A stretch of DNA of 64,000 bases, from the NCBI RefSeq assembly GCF_020283565.1, contig NC_060065.1:58522989-58586988 (forward strand). Reading direction: 5' to 3'. Below are positions 42,701 to 52,632 of this stretch, piece after piece (position 1 is the stretch's first letter; each line of letters opens with the position of its first letter). Under the pieces are notes generated by a model. The model was not told the DNA's origin. It saw only the letters and a list, made by a program, of their open reading frames with translations, and did no database searches. This stretch comes from Trifolium pratense (Eukaryota > Streptophyta > Magnoliopsida > Fabales > Fabaceae). A program made the translations under genes and the position numbers.

Positions 42701-43795
42701 TCTCTGTATGGTCTTAAACAAGCTCCGAAACAATGGCATGAAAAGTTTGATAACTTAATGATATTGAATGGGTTCAGACTCAATGAGAGTGACAAATGCA
42801 TTTACTATAAAAGTGATGGCAACATTTGCACTATAATATGTCTCTATGTAGATGATATGTTGATATTTGGCTCAAACCTTTCTGCCATAAATAATGTGAA
42901 ATCAATGTTGAGTAACAACTTTGATATGAAAGACCTCGGAGAAGCTAGTGTGATTCTTGGAATAAAAATCACTAGGTCTGAGAAGGGGATATCCCTAGAT
43001 CAATCACATTATGTGGAAAAGATCCTAAAGAAATACGGCTACTTTAACTGTAAACCTGCCTGCACACCTTATGATCCCAGTGTAAAACTGTTTAAGAACA
43101 CTGGTGATAGCGTAAGACAAACAGAATACGCGAGCATCATTGGTAGTCTTAGGTATGCCACTGATTGTACTAGACCCGACATCGCCTATGTCGTGGGACT
43201 CTTGTGTAGGTTTACCAGCAGACCCAGTAATGAGCATTGGCACGCTATTGAGAGAGTCATGAGATACCTGAAAAGGACCATGAATCTCGGATTACACTAT
43301 CAGAGATTTCCAGCTGTACTTGAAGGGTACAGTGATGCTGATTGGAACACCTTGTCAGATGATTCCAAAGCTACTAGTGGCTTTATATTTAGTATAGCCG
43401 GTGGAGCTGTATCATGGAAGTCTAAGAAACAGACCATTTTGGCACAGTCCACTATGGAATCTGAAATGATAGCACTAGCAACTGCTAGTGAAGAAGCAAG
43501 CTGGTTGAGATGCTTGTTATCTGAGATTCCCTTATGGGAAAAACCTATGCCTGCTGTCTTGATCCATTGTGATAGTACTGCAGCTATCGCTAAAATTGAG
43601 AATCGTTTTTATAACGGTAAAAGACGTCAAATTAGAAGAAAGCACAGCACAGTGAGAGAGCTCATCACTACAGGTGCTGTGAGAGTGGATCATGTACGCA
43701 CTAATGATAACCTAGCAGATCCTTTGACGAAAGGACTGGCTAGAGAGAAAGTCCAAAATACATCTGTCAAGATGGGACTAATGCCTATGAAGTGA
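39737..43795 (+). CDS. Copia-3 gag-pol polyprotein
   Basis: A 1352-codon frame without interruption. Residues 1-260 hold a UBN2-type gag (FKFEGNHFKRWQQKMFFFL), followed by zinc knuckle CFNCWKTGHISKKC at about 316, protease WWIDTGATRHVC at about 365, HHCC region (IWHSRLCHV, CEFCSQAKI), integrase core (LIHSDICE, LRSDRGTEYN, PEMNGKAERKN), RT (YVDDMLIFGSN, FLNGDLEEEIYME) and RNase H (YSDADWNTLSDD, STMESEMIALA, HCDSTAAIAK). The stop at 43793-43795 is followed by 519 bp of non-coding DNA before the 3' LTR. The Asp-Asp pair of RT and the D..D..E of integrase are present. The ATG chosen is the first after the LTR. Confidence 0.95.
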   Translation: MANEEIIGNSSVGATERPFKFEGNHFKRWQQKMFFFLTLKKCAYVLKQPIPVVPTEASASASGTNEQTVNTNGDAVSAEKDKGKATAEQLKEKSLQLEIDRQLWIDNDYVCKNYIINGLEDDLYDYYRTYDTASDVWEALSKKYDTEEAGVKKYAVSRYLKYQMVDERSVEVQSHELQKIAHEIITEGMPLHEQFQISVIIDKLPPSWKDFKNQLRHKTKEFSIEGLITRLRIEEESRKQDMKEEEKILVVSNTNKKKFGAALKPTGKPLKNQNQSRVQNRVKNGNPVRGHIAKPHQQQPPPRNDAVEPFYCFNCWKTGHISKKCRNPKRPKPANLAHINVNVADEPYAAMITEINMVGGTDGWWIDTGATRHVCYDRAMFKTYTNAENKKVQMGNAHTSDVAGVGDVVLKFTSGKTLILKEVLHVPEMKKNLVSGFLLNKAGFNQTIGADMYTITKNGIFIGKGYASDGMFKLNVDFNVMNKISPSVYSLCDFNIWHSRLCHVNKRSILNISNLGLIPKLSFNEIEKCEFCSQAKITKSKHKSVIRESEPMDLIHSDICELDGTMTRNNKRYFITFIDDCSDYTFVYLMKNKSDAFDMFKIFVKEIENQFNTKIKRLRSDRGTEYNSSLFNDFYKQHGIIHETTAPYSPEMNGKAERKNRTLTELVVAIMLNSGAAKHWWGEIILTVCFVLNRIPKSKRSESAYEILKKRQPNLSYLRTWGCLAYVRKPDPKRVKLASRAYECVFIGYAANSKAYRFFDLNEKVIIESNDADFYENKFPFKSRNSGGTEQDNIPESSHLPVIPNDDSNDEVENELRRSKRVRVAKDYGPDYATFTLNEDPANLQEALSSMDADLWQEAINDEMDSLESNKTWHLVDLPPGCKPIGCKWILKKKLKPDGTVEKYKARLVAKGFRQRENIDFFDTFSPVTRITSIRVLISIAAIYNLIVHQMDVKTAFLNGDLEEEIYMEQPEGFVIHGQETKVCKLDKSLYGLKQAPKQWHEKFDNLMILNGFRLNESDKCIYYKSDGNICTIICLYVDDMLIFGSNLSAINNVKSMLSNNFDMKDLGEASVILGIKITRSEKGISLDQSHYVEKILKKYGYFNCKPACTPYDPSVKLFKNTGDSVRQTEYASIIGSLRYATDCTRPDIAYVVGLLCRFTSRPSNEHWHAIERVMRYLKRTMNLGLHYQRFPAVLEGYSDADWNTLSDDSKATSGFIFSIAGGAVSWKSKKQTILAQSTMESEMIALATASEEASWLRCLLSEIPLWEKPMPAVLIHCDSTAAIAKIENRFYNGKRRQIRRKHSTVRELITTGAVRVDHVRTNDNLADPLTKGLAREKVQNTSVKMGLMPMK

Positions 43796-44314
43796 ATTAC
43801 TTATGATGGTAACCCAACCTAAAAGACTGGAGATCCCAAGAATTAGGTTCCAATGGGTAAACAACAAGTTGTGAGTAATATGAGATGAACATGCAAATTA
43901 AGAGGCATGAATCCTGTAATGATAAAGGTTGAGTTAGCAAAACTCTTAATGAAATCTATACTCTATAGGAGTGGAGTACATCAGGAGTACTCTTGATAGA
44001 ATCACCTATATGAATGTGGAACTGAGGCCGGTTCCTCTGGAGTTTCGGGGCGAATTCCTAGAGCATTCATGAAACTGGGATAGACGTGCAGGGCCATTAA
44101 TGCACGGGCCTTAGAAAACACCTTACGAAAGGTTGTGTGCTGGTTTGAGGAAAATCTGAGATAGAGTTCCAAGACTAAACGTCACTCTTGCTTAATCAGG
44201 CTCTTACTGGCTACGTGAAGGTTCCAAGACTTAGCTCACCTTCGCTTATGCACAATCTTACTGGAACGTTTAACGTTATGAATGAAACAACTTTTTTAAA
44301 TTCAAGTGGGGGAT
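43796..44314 (+). other. Copia-3 3' untranslated interior
   Basis: This 519-bp stretch has no reading frame. GGTTCCAAGACT-like words repeat near 44165 and 44220. It ends in the purine tract AAGTGGGGGAT beside the LTR. Confidence 0.7.
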
Positions 44315-45293
44315 TGTTGGAACATGATGAAGGAATAAGAGGAAACTTGGTATTGAAGTAAACACATTTGTTAGAACCATGTGAAGTGTGAATTGAAAAA
44401 AGACTCTTTTGAGTCCCACATTGGAAAAATCACACCACTTGGTAGTGTTTATATATCACAAGTTGGCAACCAAGGGTGTGCCCTTGGGGTACCCACTTTT
44501 GTAAGAAAGGGAGACCACACACAATGTCGAATATCACACGCGCGCGCGCGCGCCGCCGCCGCCGTCCGTCCGACCGGCCGGCTCGGCTCGGCTCGGTTCG
44601 GTTCGGGCCGGGCCGGGCTTGGGCTTGGGTGATATATTAATTTTTTAATACTAAGAAAAAAGAGATTTTTGAATTTAAATTTCTTTTATGTGTGTCCCTT
44701 ATTTCGCACATGTTAAATGTGCTTCGACCAAGTCTTGAACGGATTTCTATCTGTTAAACGGTCAACAATGATGTGTCCCGCGTGTCCCTATTTTTGTGCC
44801 ACGATTGGAACTTTGACTGAGCTAATTCAGCTCCTGAAAATCCTCTGATTCCAGCTCCCTGCTTGCCTATAAATACCACTTACTCTCTTCAGTTTTAAAT
44901 CACTTTTCTTTTTCTCTGAATTCTGAGAAACTGCTTTCTTTCCTCTCTATTTTTTCTTCTTCGTTAAATTCTTGTTGTTTCAAAATTTGAACGGTTGTAA
45001 ACCGTAGAATTGATATTCGTATATCAATAGAGTGGTTCGATATTTCGTACCATATTTGGTGTTATTCTGACCGATACTACAGTGCAGTAGTTTATCGGTA
45101 TTTTCTTCGAAAACGGCTGTTTTATCCTGGGGACTTCGCGGTCGATATACTACAGTGCACTTCTTCGAGTAGTTCCGCGAAACGTCTTAAAGAAAGCGAC
45201 CTAGTACGCGACTCAGCCAATAATTTAATTCGTTGCCAATTTTGAAAATTCGCTTTTCTGTTTTTTATAAAGTCAGTAAACCGTTTTATAACA
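44315..45293 (+). repeat. Copia-3 3' LTR
   Basis: This 979-bp copy of the 5' LTR carries the pentamer expansions. It is followed by the ACGCC duplication at 45294-45298. Confidence 0.95.
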
Positions 45294-45298
45294 ACGCC

Positions 45299-45607
45299 AC
45301 ATGACTAGTGGTTCCCAACTTAAATCAGATGAACATTCAAGTACATTGCTGACAATGACAGGCTTCCCTTTGCTCCAATGGCACTGAAAATGTCATAAAT
45401 CTTCACGATGTACATCTACAGCTCTAGGACAATATAAAAAGATGTCAACGGAATCTTCACAAAAAGCTTCCTTCCTTGTGTTATTGCTTATGTCATCGGC
45501 GTTCCTAACAGGCTTCAAGCAGGAACACCCATTATCAAGAGTCTCCTCTGCATCTTGAAGCTTAAATGTTTCTGCAAGTTCTTTTGCTATACATATTATG
45601 TTTCAAT
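45299..45607 (-). pseudogene. JMJ copy B, linker exon upstream of Copia-3
   Basis: It reads LAETFKLQDAEETLDNGCSC, then RNADDISNNTRKEAFCED and YCPRAVDVHREDL, a TGA, then [20 protein letters not shown] and LSWEPLVMW. It keeps the ten bases that copy A lost, so the copy A deletion is private to that copy. The equivalent of the family Trp in HWHW-type sequence is Cys here. Confidence 0.84.
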
Positions 45608-47125
45608 CAATATACTTTCCTTCACTAAAGACTTATCTATACTTTATTTGTAGATTGAAATATCATCCTCATCATCCTCTTTATGCAAGGAATATCTTTT
45701 AGTAGCAAAAACAATCACAGGACCATATCAAATCAACAACTCCCACAGTGTGCAAAATATGCCGAAACAAGGGCAACATAGAATCTCATCATCATGCATT
45801 CATTAGTTTGATAAGTACAATGTTTCAAATGTACCTAATCAAGGTGCGCCATATAAAACACAATATGGAACCTTTTGTAGCTTGTACAGTTGAAATACAA
45901 AGAACTGAAGATTAGTGAACCTAATGAAGTGACTCAAAAAAATGTACATTCCCAATTGGACTTCTCAGATATATTTACATTGAATAATTGGTTTCTTTTC
46001 TTCAGACCTGTAAATTGAATTACATTCATCAATTTCATAAAATACACAATAAATGCAAATCTTAAATTGTGAGCCTAGAGAACCTAACAAAAAAAAATGT
46101 GTACATAACTGATAAGGTATATAATCTACCACTCACTTTGACAGCAAAAGCAAAACAGTATATAAAATCCATAACCAAAGAGCCAAAAGTTTGCAATAAT
46201 CTAACCTTGCTTCCTCCAATTTTTTAACCACGTCAAGCATAGCATATATAGTGATTTTCTTCACCTGTTACAAAAGAAACAACAATCAGGAAAAAATACA
46301 TAAAATTGCAATAAGAAACTATTGACACGGCGACGTGATACAGTAACATGATTGCTATCCTAAATTAGAGTTGCTTACATATTTAGAACAATACCAGATA
46401 ATACAATAATGAAATATAAATCCAAAACCAACACGAAACCAACACTAGAGCTTTTAGTGATTTTTCAAAGAAAAAATAACTAAGAGTACAAATTGTGTAC
46501 GAACTATAAATGATTGAACCATTATTTTTTATCTTTCTAATCAATTCTTCTGTAATTAATATCTTAGATTACAATTTACAGATTGAACTATTTATCACCT
46601 TGCAGTTTAGAATCTACAGTCTACAAGGTAAGAAATGTCCAATTCAATTTATTTTGTTGAACATGTTAGGACCAGTTAACAGATATCAGTGTTTCAATTA
46701 GATAACAGTGCCAAACATTTTATAACAGTGCTAAACATTTGGAGTAATTGAAAGCATCCAATCAAAACCACTTGCTTGTTCTAGTAGGTTTAGTATAGAA
46801 CTGCTATTAAGCTACAATCTAAAACTAAATCCATTTGGAAGAAACTAATGACAGAATAGAAAATGCAATATACCAACATTGGTAAGCAAATAAACAGCAG
46901 AATAGAATCAAGAGTAGCAGTATAGCAGACCTCCAACTTGCCCTTGGCGGATCTGTGGTTTATCGGAAGCTTACGGAATTCCTGTCAAACGGAAACACTC
47001 ACCAACATTTTCAGGTGAGACAAAATCAAGCCCAACCTTGATACATGACTACAAAAAGACAATGCATGTATTGACATTAACACGAAAATGTTATAGCATT
47101 TAATGTTTCAAAAAGAACTGACATG

Positions 47126-47499
47126 TATTCTGTTAACGGCCAACACTCGGTGGGATTTAGTCCCACATCGGATAGATAGGATTCTTGAGAAGAGTTTATA
47201 AAGAGGAGGCAATCCTCACTTACAAGCCGGTTTTGCAAGGATGAGTTAGGCCTCGATATTCATGACATGGTATCAGAGCCTACCGGGTCTATCGTTGGGC
47301 TTCCTACATCGTTCACGCTTCAGGCCCATTGGGCCGGGCTGAAGCGTGAGGGGGTGTGTTAACGGCCAACACTCGGTGGGATTTAGTCCCACATCGGATA
47401 GATAGGATTCTTGAGAATAGTTTATAAAGAGGAGGCAATCCTCACCTTACAAGCCGGTTTTGTAAGGATGAGTTAGGCCTCGATATTCATGACATATTC
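47126..47499 (+). mobile_element. TRIM retrotransposon, 364 bp, with TATTC target duplication
   Basis: Direct repeats 47131-47267 (137 bp) and 47357-47494 (138 bp) start TGTTAACGGCC and end CATGACA. TGGTATCAGAGC at 47268-47279 is a perfect iMet-type primer site, and GCGTGAGGGGG precedes the second repeat. TATTC flanks both sides (47126-47130, 47495-47499). The interior is only 89 bp. Copy A has the empty site near 575. The LTR contains a TTTATAAAGAGG promoter-like motif and no coding sequence. Confidence 0.93.
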
Positions 47500-48719
47500 A
47501 ACACATTAACTTAAACAAATCGGCAGTGTTAATTGGCTAAAAAATTGCTTTGTTGGCTAGAAAAAAAATACAAAATACTGTAATAAAATTTAGGAAACAC
47601 ATTTCTAGCAAAACTTAAGTTTTTAAGGCAAACAAGGAAATTTATATCATGCATTACCTTCAGATTTCTGACTTGGTGAGGACAACCGGCAGGAATGAAA
47701 ACAGCATCTCCTAGCTTCCGAGTAAAAGTCCAAGCCTCAATTCCTACGAGTCAATGGTGAACTGTCAACAAAATGGTAGTTTAATTGATCAAACCAGCCC
47801 ACTTCCCAAAAACATAAGAAAATTTATAAACATTACTAACCATACTCCTCCTTAAGTTTCCTCTTATGCTCCAGAGTCAGATAAAAGGTCTGATCATGGA
47901 TGGGGTGAATAACCTACATTACCATAGAATATGTCAATCAAGATATGCATACATAATGAGTGAGCTAGTGTCAGACTAACCAGTCCTCTACATACAGCAG
48001 CCATTGAATGCCAAATTCACTTGAAAATTGTCATGGAGATATAAAACATATTTAATCAACCAATGATCTTTTGGACTGGTAACTACATTAATAATGCATT
48101 TCCCTTCTCTCGGGTCATTGAACAGAAGCATCTATTGATTACACATCATCATTCAATTAAAAACATAAAAATTGTCAAATAATTTATATAAACTTCCGTA
48201 TGCATTTCTTAAATTAATTAATGAAAAAATGAATAAGCAAACAAAAGAAAATGTAAAACATGGTAGTAGCAAAAACTGAGGTGCTAAAAATAGCACCCTT
48301 TGATTATTATATTTTTCTCCATTCATTTGGGCTTTAGTTATTATTATTAATTAATTAGTTAATTAATTAATAACCTCAAATACATATGATATGATATGTA
48401 TCAATGCTGATGAATGATGATCATATATGTTGGATGTTTTATTTTATTTGAAAATTTGAAGACTAAGTCCCACAACGGTTAATGAGGAATATAACTTTTT
48501 TACATATTTATTTATTTATTTATTGACGGTTTTTACTTATTTATTTAAGCCTTTTGGAATAAGTTTGTTTCATTCTTTTTTAAAAACAGTTTCCTCTTCA
48601 CCTTTTTCATGAGTTAAATTAACAATGAGAGTTCTCTCGTAATTCTGTTTCTAGGGATTTTCCATACAGGGCTATTGAATCGTGACGACTTTTGTCTTAT
48701 GCAAATAAATCCTTGATGA

Positions 48720-49133
48720 TAATGTGTCAAGGTCTAGCTCAATTCTACAAATTTGGCTTGTAAGGCAAGGACTATCTAAGGTTTATTTATAAGCACTACA
48801 TAGTACATAGGCCAAATCTCTAGTTGATGTCGGACTCTTAACACTCCCCCTCACGCTTAAAACAAAACATCTGAAGAGTGGATAATACAGATGGAATATG
48901 GACCAGAACACACTTGTTCGCACACATGAATTGACATCTAGAGCGTGGGCAAATGTAGGTGGAATAACAAATAACTTAGCCCAATTAGAGATCGAGGACA
49001 AACTCTGATACCATTCCTAAAATTTGGGTTAGGCCTAACTCAAACCCTATAAAACCAACTCAAAAGGTAAAGATTCTCTTACCTTATAAGCACTACATTG
49101 GACATATATCTAGTCGATGTGGGACTCTCAACA
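48720..49133 (-). mobile_element. Old TRIM-like element in copy C (orthologue of 1471-1880)
   Basis: LTR-like repeats end at 48843 and 49133 and are about 120 bp each. The primer-site complement CTCTGATACCA (TGGTATCAGAG on the minus strand) lies at 49003-49013. Its place in the intron equals that in copy A, so the insertion is older than the duplication. Confidence 0.65.
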
Positions 49134-50166
49134 CACCCCATCATACTAAGGGACTAGACATGTGAAACATGGATAATGCAGGTGGAATAACATGGATTTC
49201 AGCATCTATATTCACAAATGTTTTCTATGTATGTGGTTTGTGCTCTAGGTTCATAGTTCTTGATTATAGTTCTTCATGATTTGGCATGTGATACATGATC
49301 GGCAGTACATGTGTAGTTTGCGGTGATCGTGATTTGTAGAGTTGGTCAATATTTTCAAACGATGCCAATACATTTCCTTATTCGTGATGATACATTTCTC
49401 TCATTCTCAACGTCGAAGGAGTGTAGTCGGCTGTGTCATTTATTGGCGGGTCTTGATAGAATGTGCCAGTTTGTCGAGTGTTTTTTCTGTATTTTCAGTT
49501 TGTGGGAGAGAGGGAGACTGTTCATTTCTTCTGGGGTTGGGTTGGGTTGTTCTATATTTGTTTCTTTTGTACTTCCTGTTCTAATTTTTGGCACCTCATG
49601 TGCTAATTATTAGTTTTTTCTTAAGAAAATAAACATTATGTATTACCAGCTTGATCCTTCACTCTATCCTTTGTGCCATGTATATTTGATTAAAAAAAAA
49701 CTGAGCTAGGAAGAAAATGAAAGACGCATCAATTTTATATTGGTGCAACCCTCCAAATATTAAAAATACAGGGATCATTATAGATTATTGTTGTAGTTGT
49801 GTGATTCTAGATAAAAGGAGGAGAGAAAATAACAAAATCTTTGAATAGTATTGATAATAACTTGATACATAAAACTAAACACTAATACCTATTATAGGAC
49901 TCAATCCTAAATAAATAGGGAAATCAAGAACAGATAATAATAAATAAAACATATGAAAATTAATCCTAAAAGATAATCTAAGATATGTCAAGATTGAAAT
50001 CGGATCCTAGGAGATAAGCCAAGATTTGAAAAGATATTATTTTATTTTCTAACAATTATATTGCACCTGTAAAAAAACAGAACAATAGTGTTGCAACAGT
50101 AAGTTATGACTCAAGTTAAAAAGGGTATCCAAACAAATAATAGAAAATTAACTTAACTAATTTTAC
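49134..50166 (-). other. Intron of JMJ copy C, homologous to copy A intron flanks
   Basis: Aligns with 1881-2478 and 6848-7279 of copy A, and so marks the Copia-1 empty site near 49668. Contains GTACTTCCTGTTCTAATTTT-like sequence shared by both copies and no gene. Confidence 0.6.
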
Positions 50167-51163
50167 CTGCTTTAAAGGAGAGCAATGTACATGCCTGAAC
50201 TCTCTGAAATGCTTCTTTAGATATTCCTCCAATTTAGGTACATCCTCTCTCCGAAATATATCCCAGAGAGCACCATCTAAAGAATCCCCACCTTTGAGCT
50301 CTGATCCAGAAGAAAGGCCATCATCATTAGCCTTCCCATTGCATAATCCCTTTTCATTTTCCATGAGTCATACACTATTTTGCTTGTCTGAAGCATTTAT
50401 GGAAGATGGTGCATTATCAAGCACACCAACATTGGTCTCTCCATCTTGATCATCACCACGTAGACATAGCTCCCTCTGGTCTTGCTTGAGGTGCTTTTGT
50501 GTCAGTTTCTTAACGGCATAAATACTATCAGGTTTCAATTCCACTTCAGCAATATGAGTCAACACATTTACCTAAAAAGTCAAATTATTTAGGAAGTAAC
50601 ATTTCAGTTTCCTCATAAATCATAATAGCGTATGCACTTAGAGGCACAAAGCAAAAAATATAAAGCACAAACAAATAATTAATTGATCAGGAAAGACAAT
50701 GCATCAGATAGAAGTATACATTGATTACAACTTTCTAATCCATAGGCATCAATATTTCGAATCCCAAAAAATACTTATCAAATGACAAAACTAATCATTA
50801 AAATAATAGTACTTAAAGTTATCAATTACAAAAACACCAACAAAAAAACACATCAAACCAAATATCTAATCAAATGAGTACGTGCAATGAGCAAAAATTC
50901 AAGACATGTACTCGAAACTACAAGACTAACAGCTCATACAAACTAGGCACCTTTCAATATGATACTCAATTAAAAAATAAAAGTATAAACATTAAAAAAA
51001 ATCACAAACATACTGCATCCGACATATCATAATGGAGCTTAGTCACATAATCACCCCGTCCAAGCTCCTGACCAAATCCATAAGCAATATACGTTTTTGG
51101 GCCCATGTCTGGCTTTATAACACCCATCAGGCAACTTCACAGCAAGGTTAAGAAAACCTTTGA

Positions 51164-52065
51164 GGGCTCGTTTGGTGCACAGGATAAGTGACAGGATAGG
51201 ATAACTGTATCATATCCAGTCGCAATCCAGTGTTTGGTAACACAGCAGGATAAGATAAGTTAATCCTGAAGCTTATCCTATCCTGTCTCTGTAGTTATAA
51301 TTCTTATCCTGAATTTGAGCTGGGTTACCGGCAGGATAGGATAAGAAGAAGAAAAGAAAATACTGATTTATTCTGTAAAATATATTTTAAAATAAATAAA
51401 ATCAAATCAATAAAATATAAATAATATAATAATTAATTTTTAAATATATTGTGATTTTCTCATAGGGGTAATTTTGTAATTAATATATTCTAAAAAAATC
51501 AAAATTTTACTAAAATTACAATATTTCAAAGTAAAATAATTATTTAAAAATTGAAAAATAGGGACAAATTTAAACTTTATAAAAAATTAAATATAATTCT
51601 TTTGCAATAGTAGTTTTAAAATTTACGTATGAGATATATCATAAATTTATTTGGCTTATCTAACATGTATATATTATTGAATTATTTATTTGATCATGGT
51701 TCGTATATAAAATTAAACTTGATTATTTTCTCATGATTTTTATTTGAAATTGTAAAGTTATTTGATTACTTATTTATATTTTTTATTTATAAAATTCAAA
51801 GTATTACAAAATAATTTTAAAAAAATAACAATTGTTTTGCAAGAGTAACTTTATCATTTAAATTGTTATATATCTTATCATATTATTATGAGCAAATATG
51901 TATTAAGAACAAGATATAATAGTTATCATCTTTGTTATCATGTGCGCACCAAACACGGGATATGATAACTGAGGATAACAATTATTCTGCTGATATCATA
52001 TCCTATCATTATCCTGTCTTATATCCTATCCTGTCACTATCCTATCATGCGCACCAAACGGGCCC
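51164..52065. mobile_element. TIR element that truncates JMJ copy C
   Basis: The ends GGGCTCGTTTGGTGC and GGGCCCGTTTGGTGC (inverted) bound 902 bp. Just inside are several AGGATAGGATA and TATCCTATCCTGTC repeats in inverted arrangement. Style and ends resemble PIF/Harbinger-type non-autonomous elements, but the flanks (TGA and TTA) give no clean duplication. No transposase. Confidence 0.7.
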
Positions 52066-52165
52066 TTAAAGAAGCTCGTTACCAAACACATCTATTTTTT
52101 CCAAAAAAGCTTATTAATTAGTCCAATAAGCTATAAGCTACCTTATTGGACTTACCAAACACACA

Positions 52166-52550
52166 TAGTGTTTGTTTGGTAAACAAATAGTGTTTGTTTG
52201 GTAAACAAAATAAACTTAGCTTATAAGCTTGTTTCATAAAATTAGAGGTGTTTTGTAACAAACTTTTTTCACTAGCTTATAGCTTTTTTTTCATATGTTA
52301 TTTCAAGTAGCGTTTGAGTTTATGACTTATAGTTTTTTACCTTTCATTCCAATTTTAACCTCATTATTTTAATTTTTTTTTAATAAAAAACTATCCGCAC
52401 ACAAAAATAACTATTCACTCACATAAAATAATTTTCATGTCATTTTATAGTTACAACAGCTAAATTTACCAAACACTTTAATTTTATTCTACAAGTTTTT
52501 CAGCTATCAGCTAAAAGCTATCTTATAGCTTATTTTTACCAAACAAAGTC
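52166..52550. mobile_element. Tourist-like MITE related to 12638-13579
   Basis: GTGTTTGTTTGGTAAACA is tandemly doubled at the left end, and TTACCAAACAAAGTC is the inverted right end. AGCTTATAAGCT-like words lie inside. Confidence 0.5.
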
Positions 52551-52632
52551 ATAGTATATTATATGCACGGGCGAAGTTAAAATATTGGACACCTCACTTA
52601 TCCACATTAGAATGAAATTTTTATCCAATAAA

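Larger units (their letters stand above)
38749..45293 (+). mobile_element. Copia-3: young, apparently complete Ty1/copia element with a self-complementary primer site
   Basis: This 6545-bp element has 5' LTR 38749-39712 (964 bp) and 3' LTR 44315-45293 (979 bp). The LTRs differ by one substitution (C/A in the 39316 region) and a net 15 bp in a pentamer repeat. The ends are TGTTGG and AACA with the ACGCC duplication. An uninterrupted 1352-codon gag-pol starts only 24 nt after the 5' LTR. A purine tract AAGTGGGGGA precedes the 3' LTR. There is no TGGTATCAGAGC-type primer site. Instead, 39715-39728 is a perfect reverse complement of 39597-39610 in its own LTR. It sits in an exon of JMJ copy B. 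Everything needed for movement seems present. Confidence 0.95.
30938..45607 (-). pseudogene. JMJ25/IBM1-like gene, copy B (5'-truncated; two Copia insertions in exons)
   Basis: Blocks right to left: 45299-45607 (linker and [11 protein letters not shown], with in-frame TGA at 45393-45395), the same exon resumed at 38600-38743, 37747-38106 (middle JmjC, with Trp of GALW changed to TAG at 37843-37845), about 36968-37050 ([15 protein letters not shown]), 36469-36588 ([18 protein letters not shown]), the split exon 36043-36069 plus 31159-31190 (KKIVIQAMLD..VVEKLEKA), and last exon 30938-30965 (LGETKAPV, stop). Near 38714 the exon text jumps from RQITNSKH straight to [14 protein letters not shown], so about 1.2 kb seen in copy A is deleted, including the DWPPSNLF exon. 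Homology to copy A stops near 45607, so the N-terminus is absent. Confidence 0.87.
45965..51163 (-). pseudogene. JMJ25/IBM1-like gene, copy C (5'-truncated, no Copia insertions)
   Basis: Exons right to left: 51014-51163 ([31 protein letters not shown], with an extra G near 51126), 50167-50571 (middle JmjC with TGA at 50368-50370, then [19 protein letters not shown]), 47841-47913 (VIHPIHDQTFYLTLEHKRKL), 47658-47743 ([29 protein letters not shown]), 46931-47048 (FVSPENVGECFRLT, then a 2-bp deletion), 46206-46264 (KKITIYAMLDVVKKLEEA), 45965-46007 (SEEKKPIIQCKYI, stop). It is the only copy that keeps the HDQTFYL exon. A TIR element begins exactly where homology stops at 51164. The C-terminal tail differs from copy B. 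Confidence 0.87.

Noticed and set aside
47131..47494. Cassandra-type TRIM carrying 5S rRNA
   Set aside because: The LTRs do not contain recognisable 5S rRNA promoter boxes. It is only a TRIM with a similar layout.
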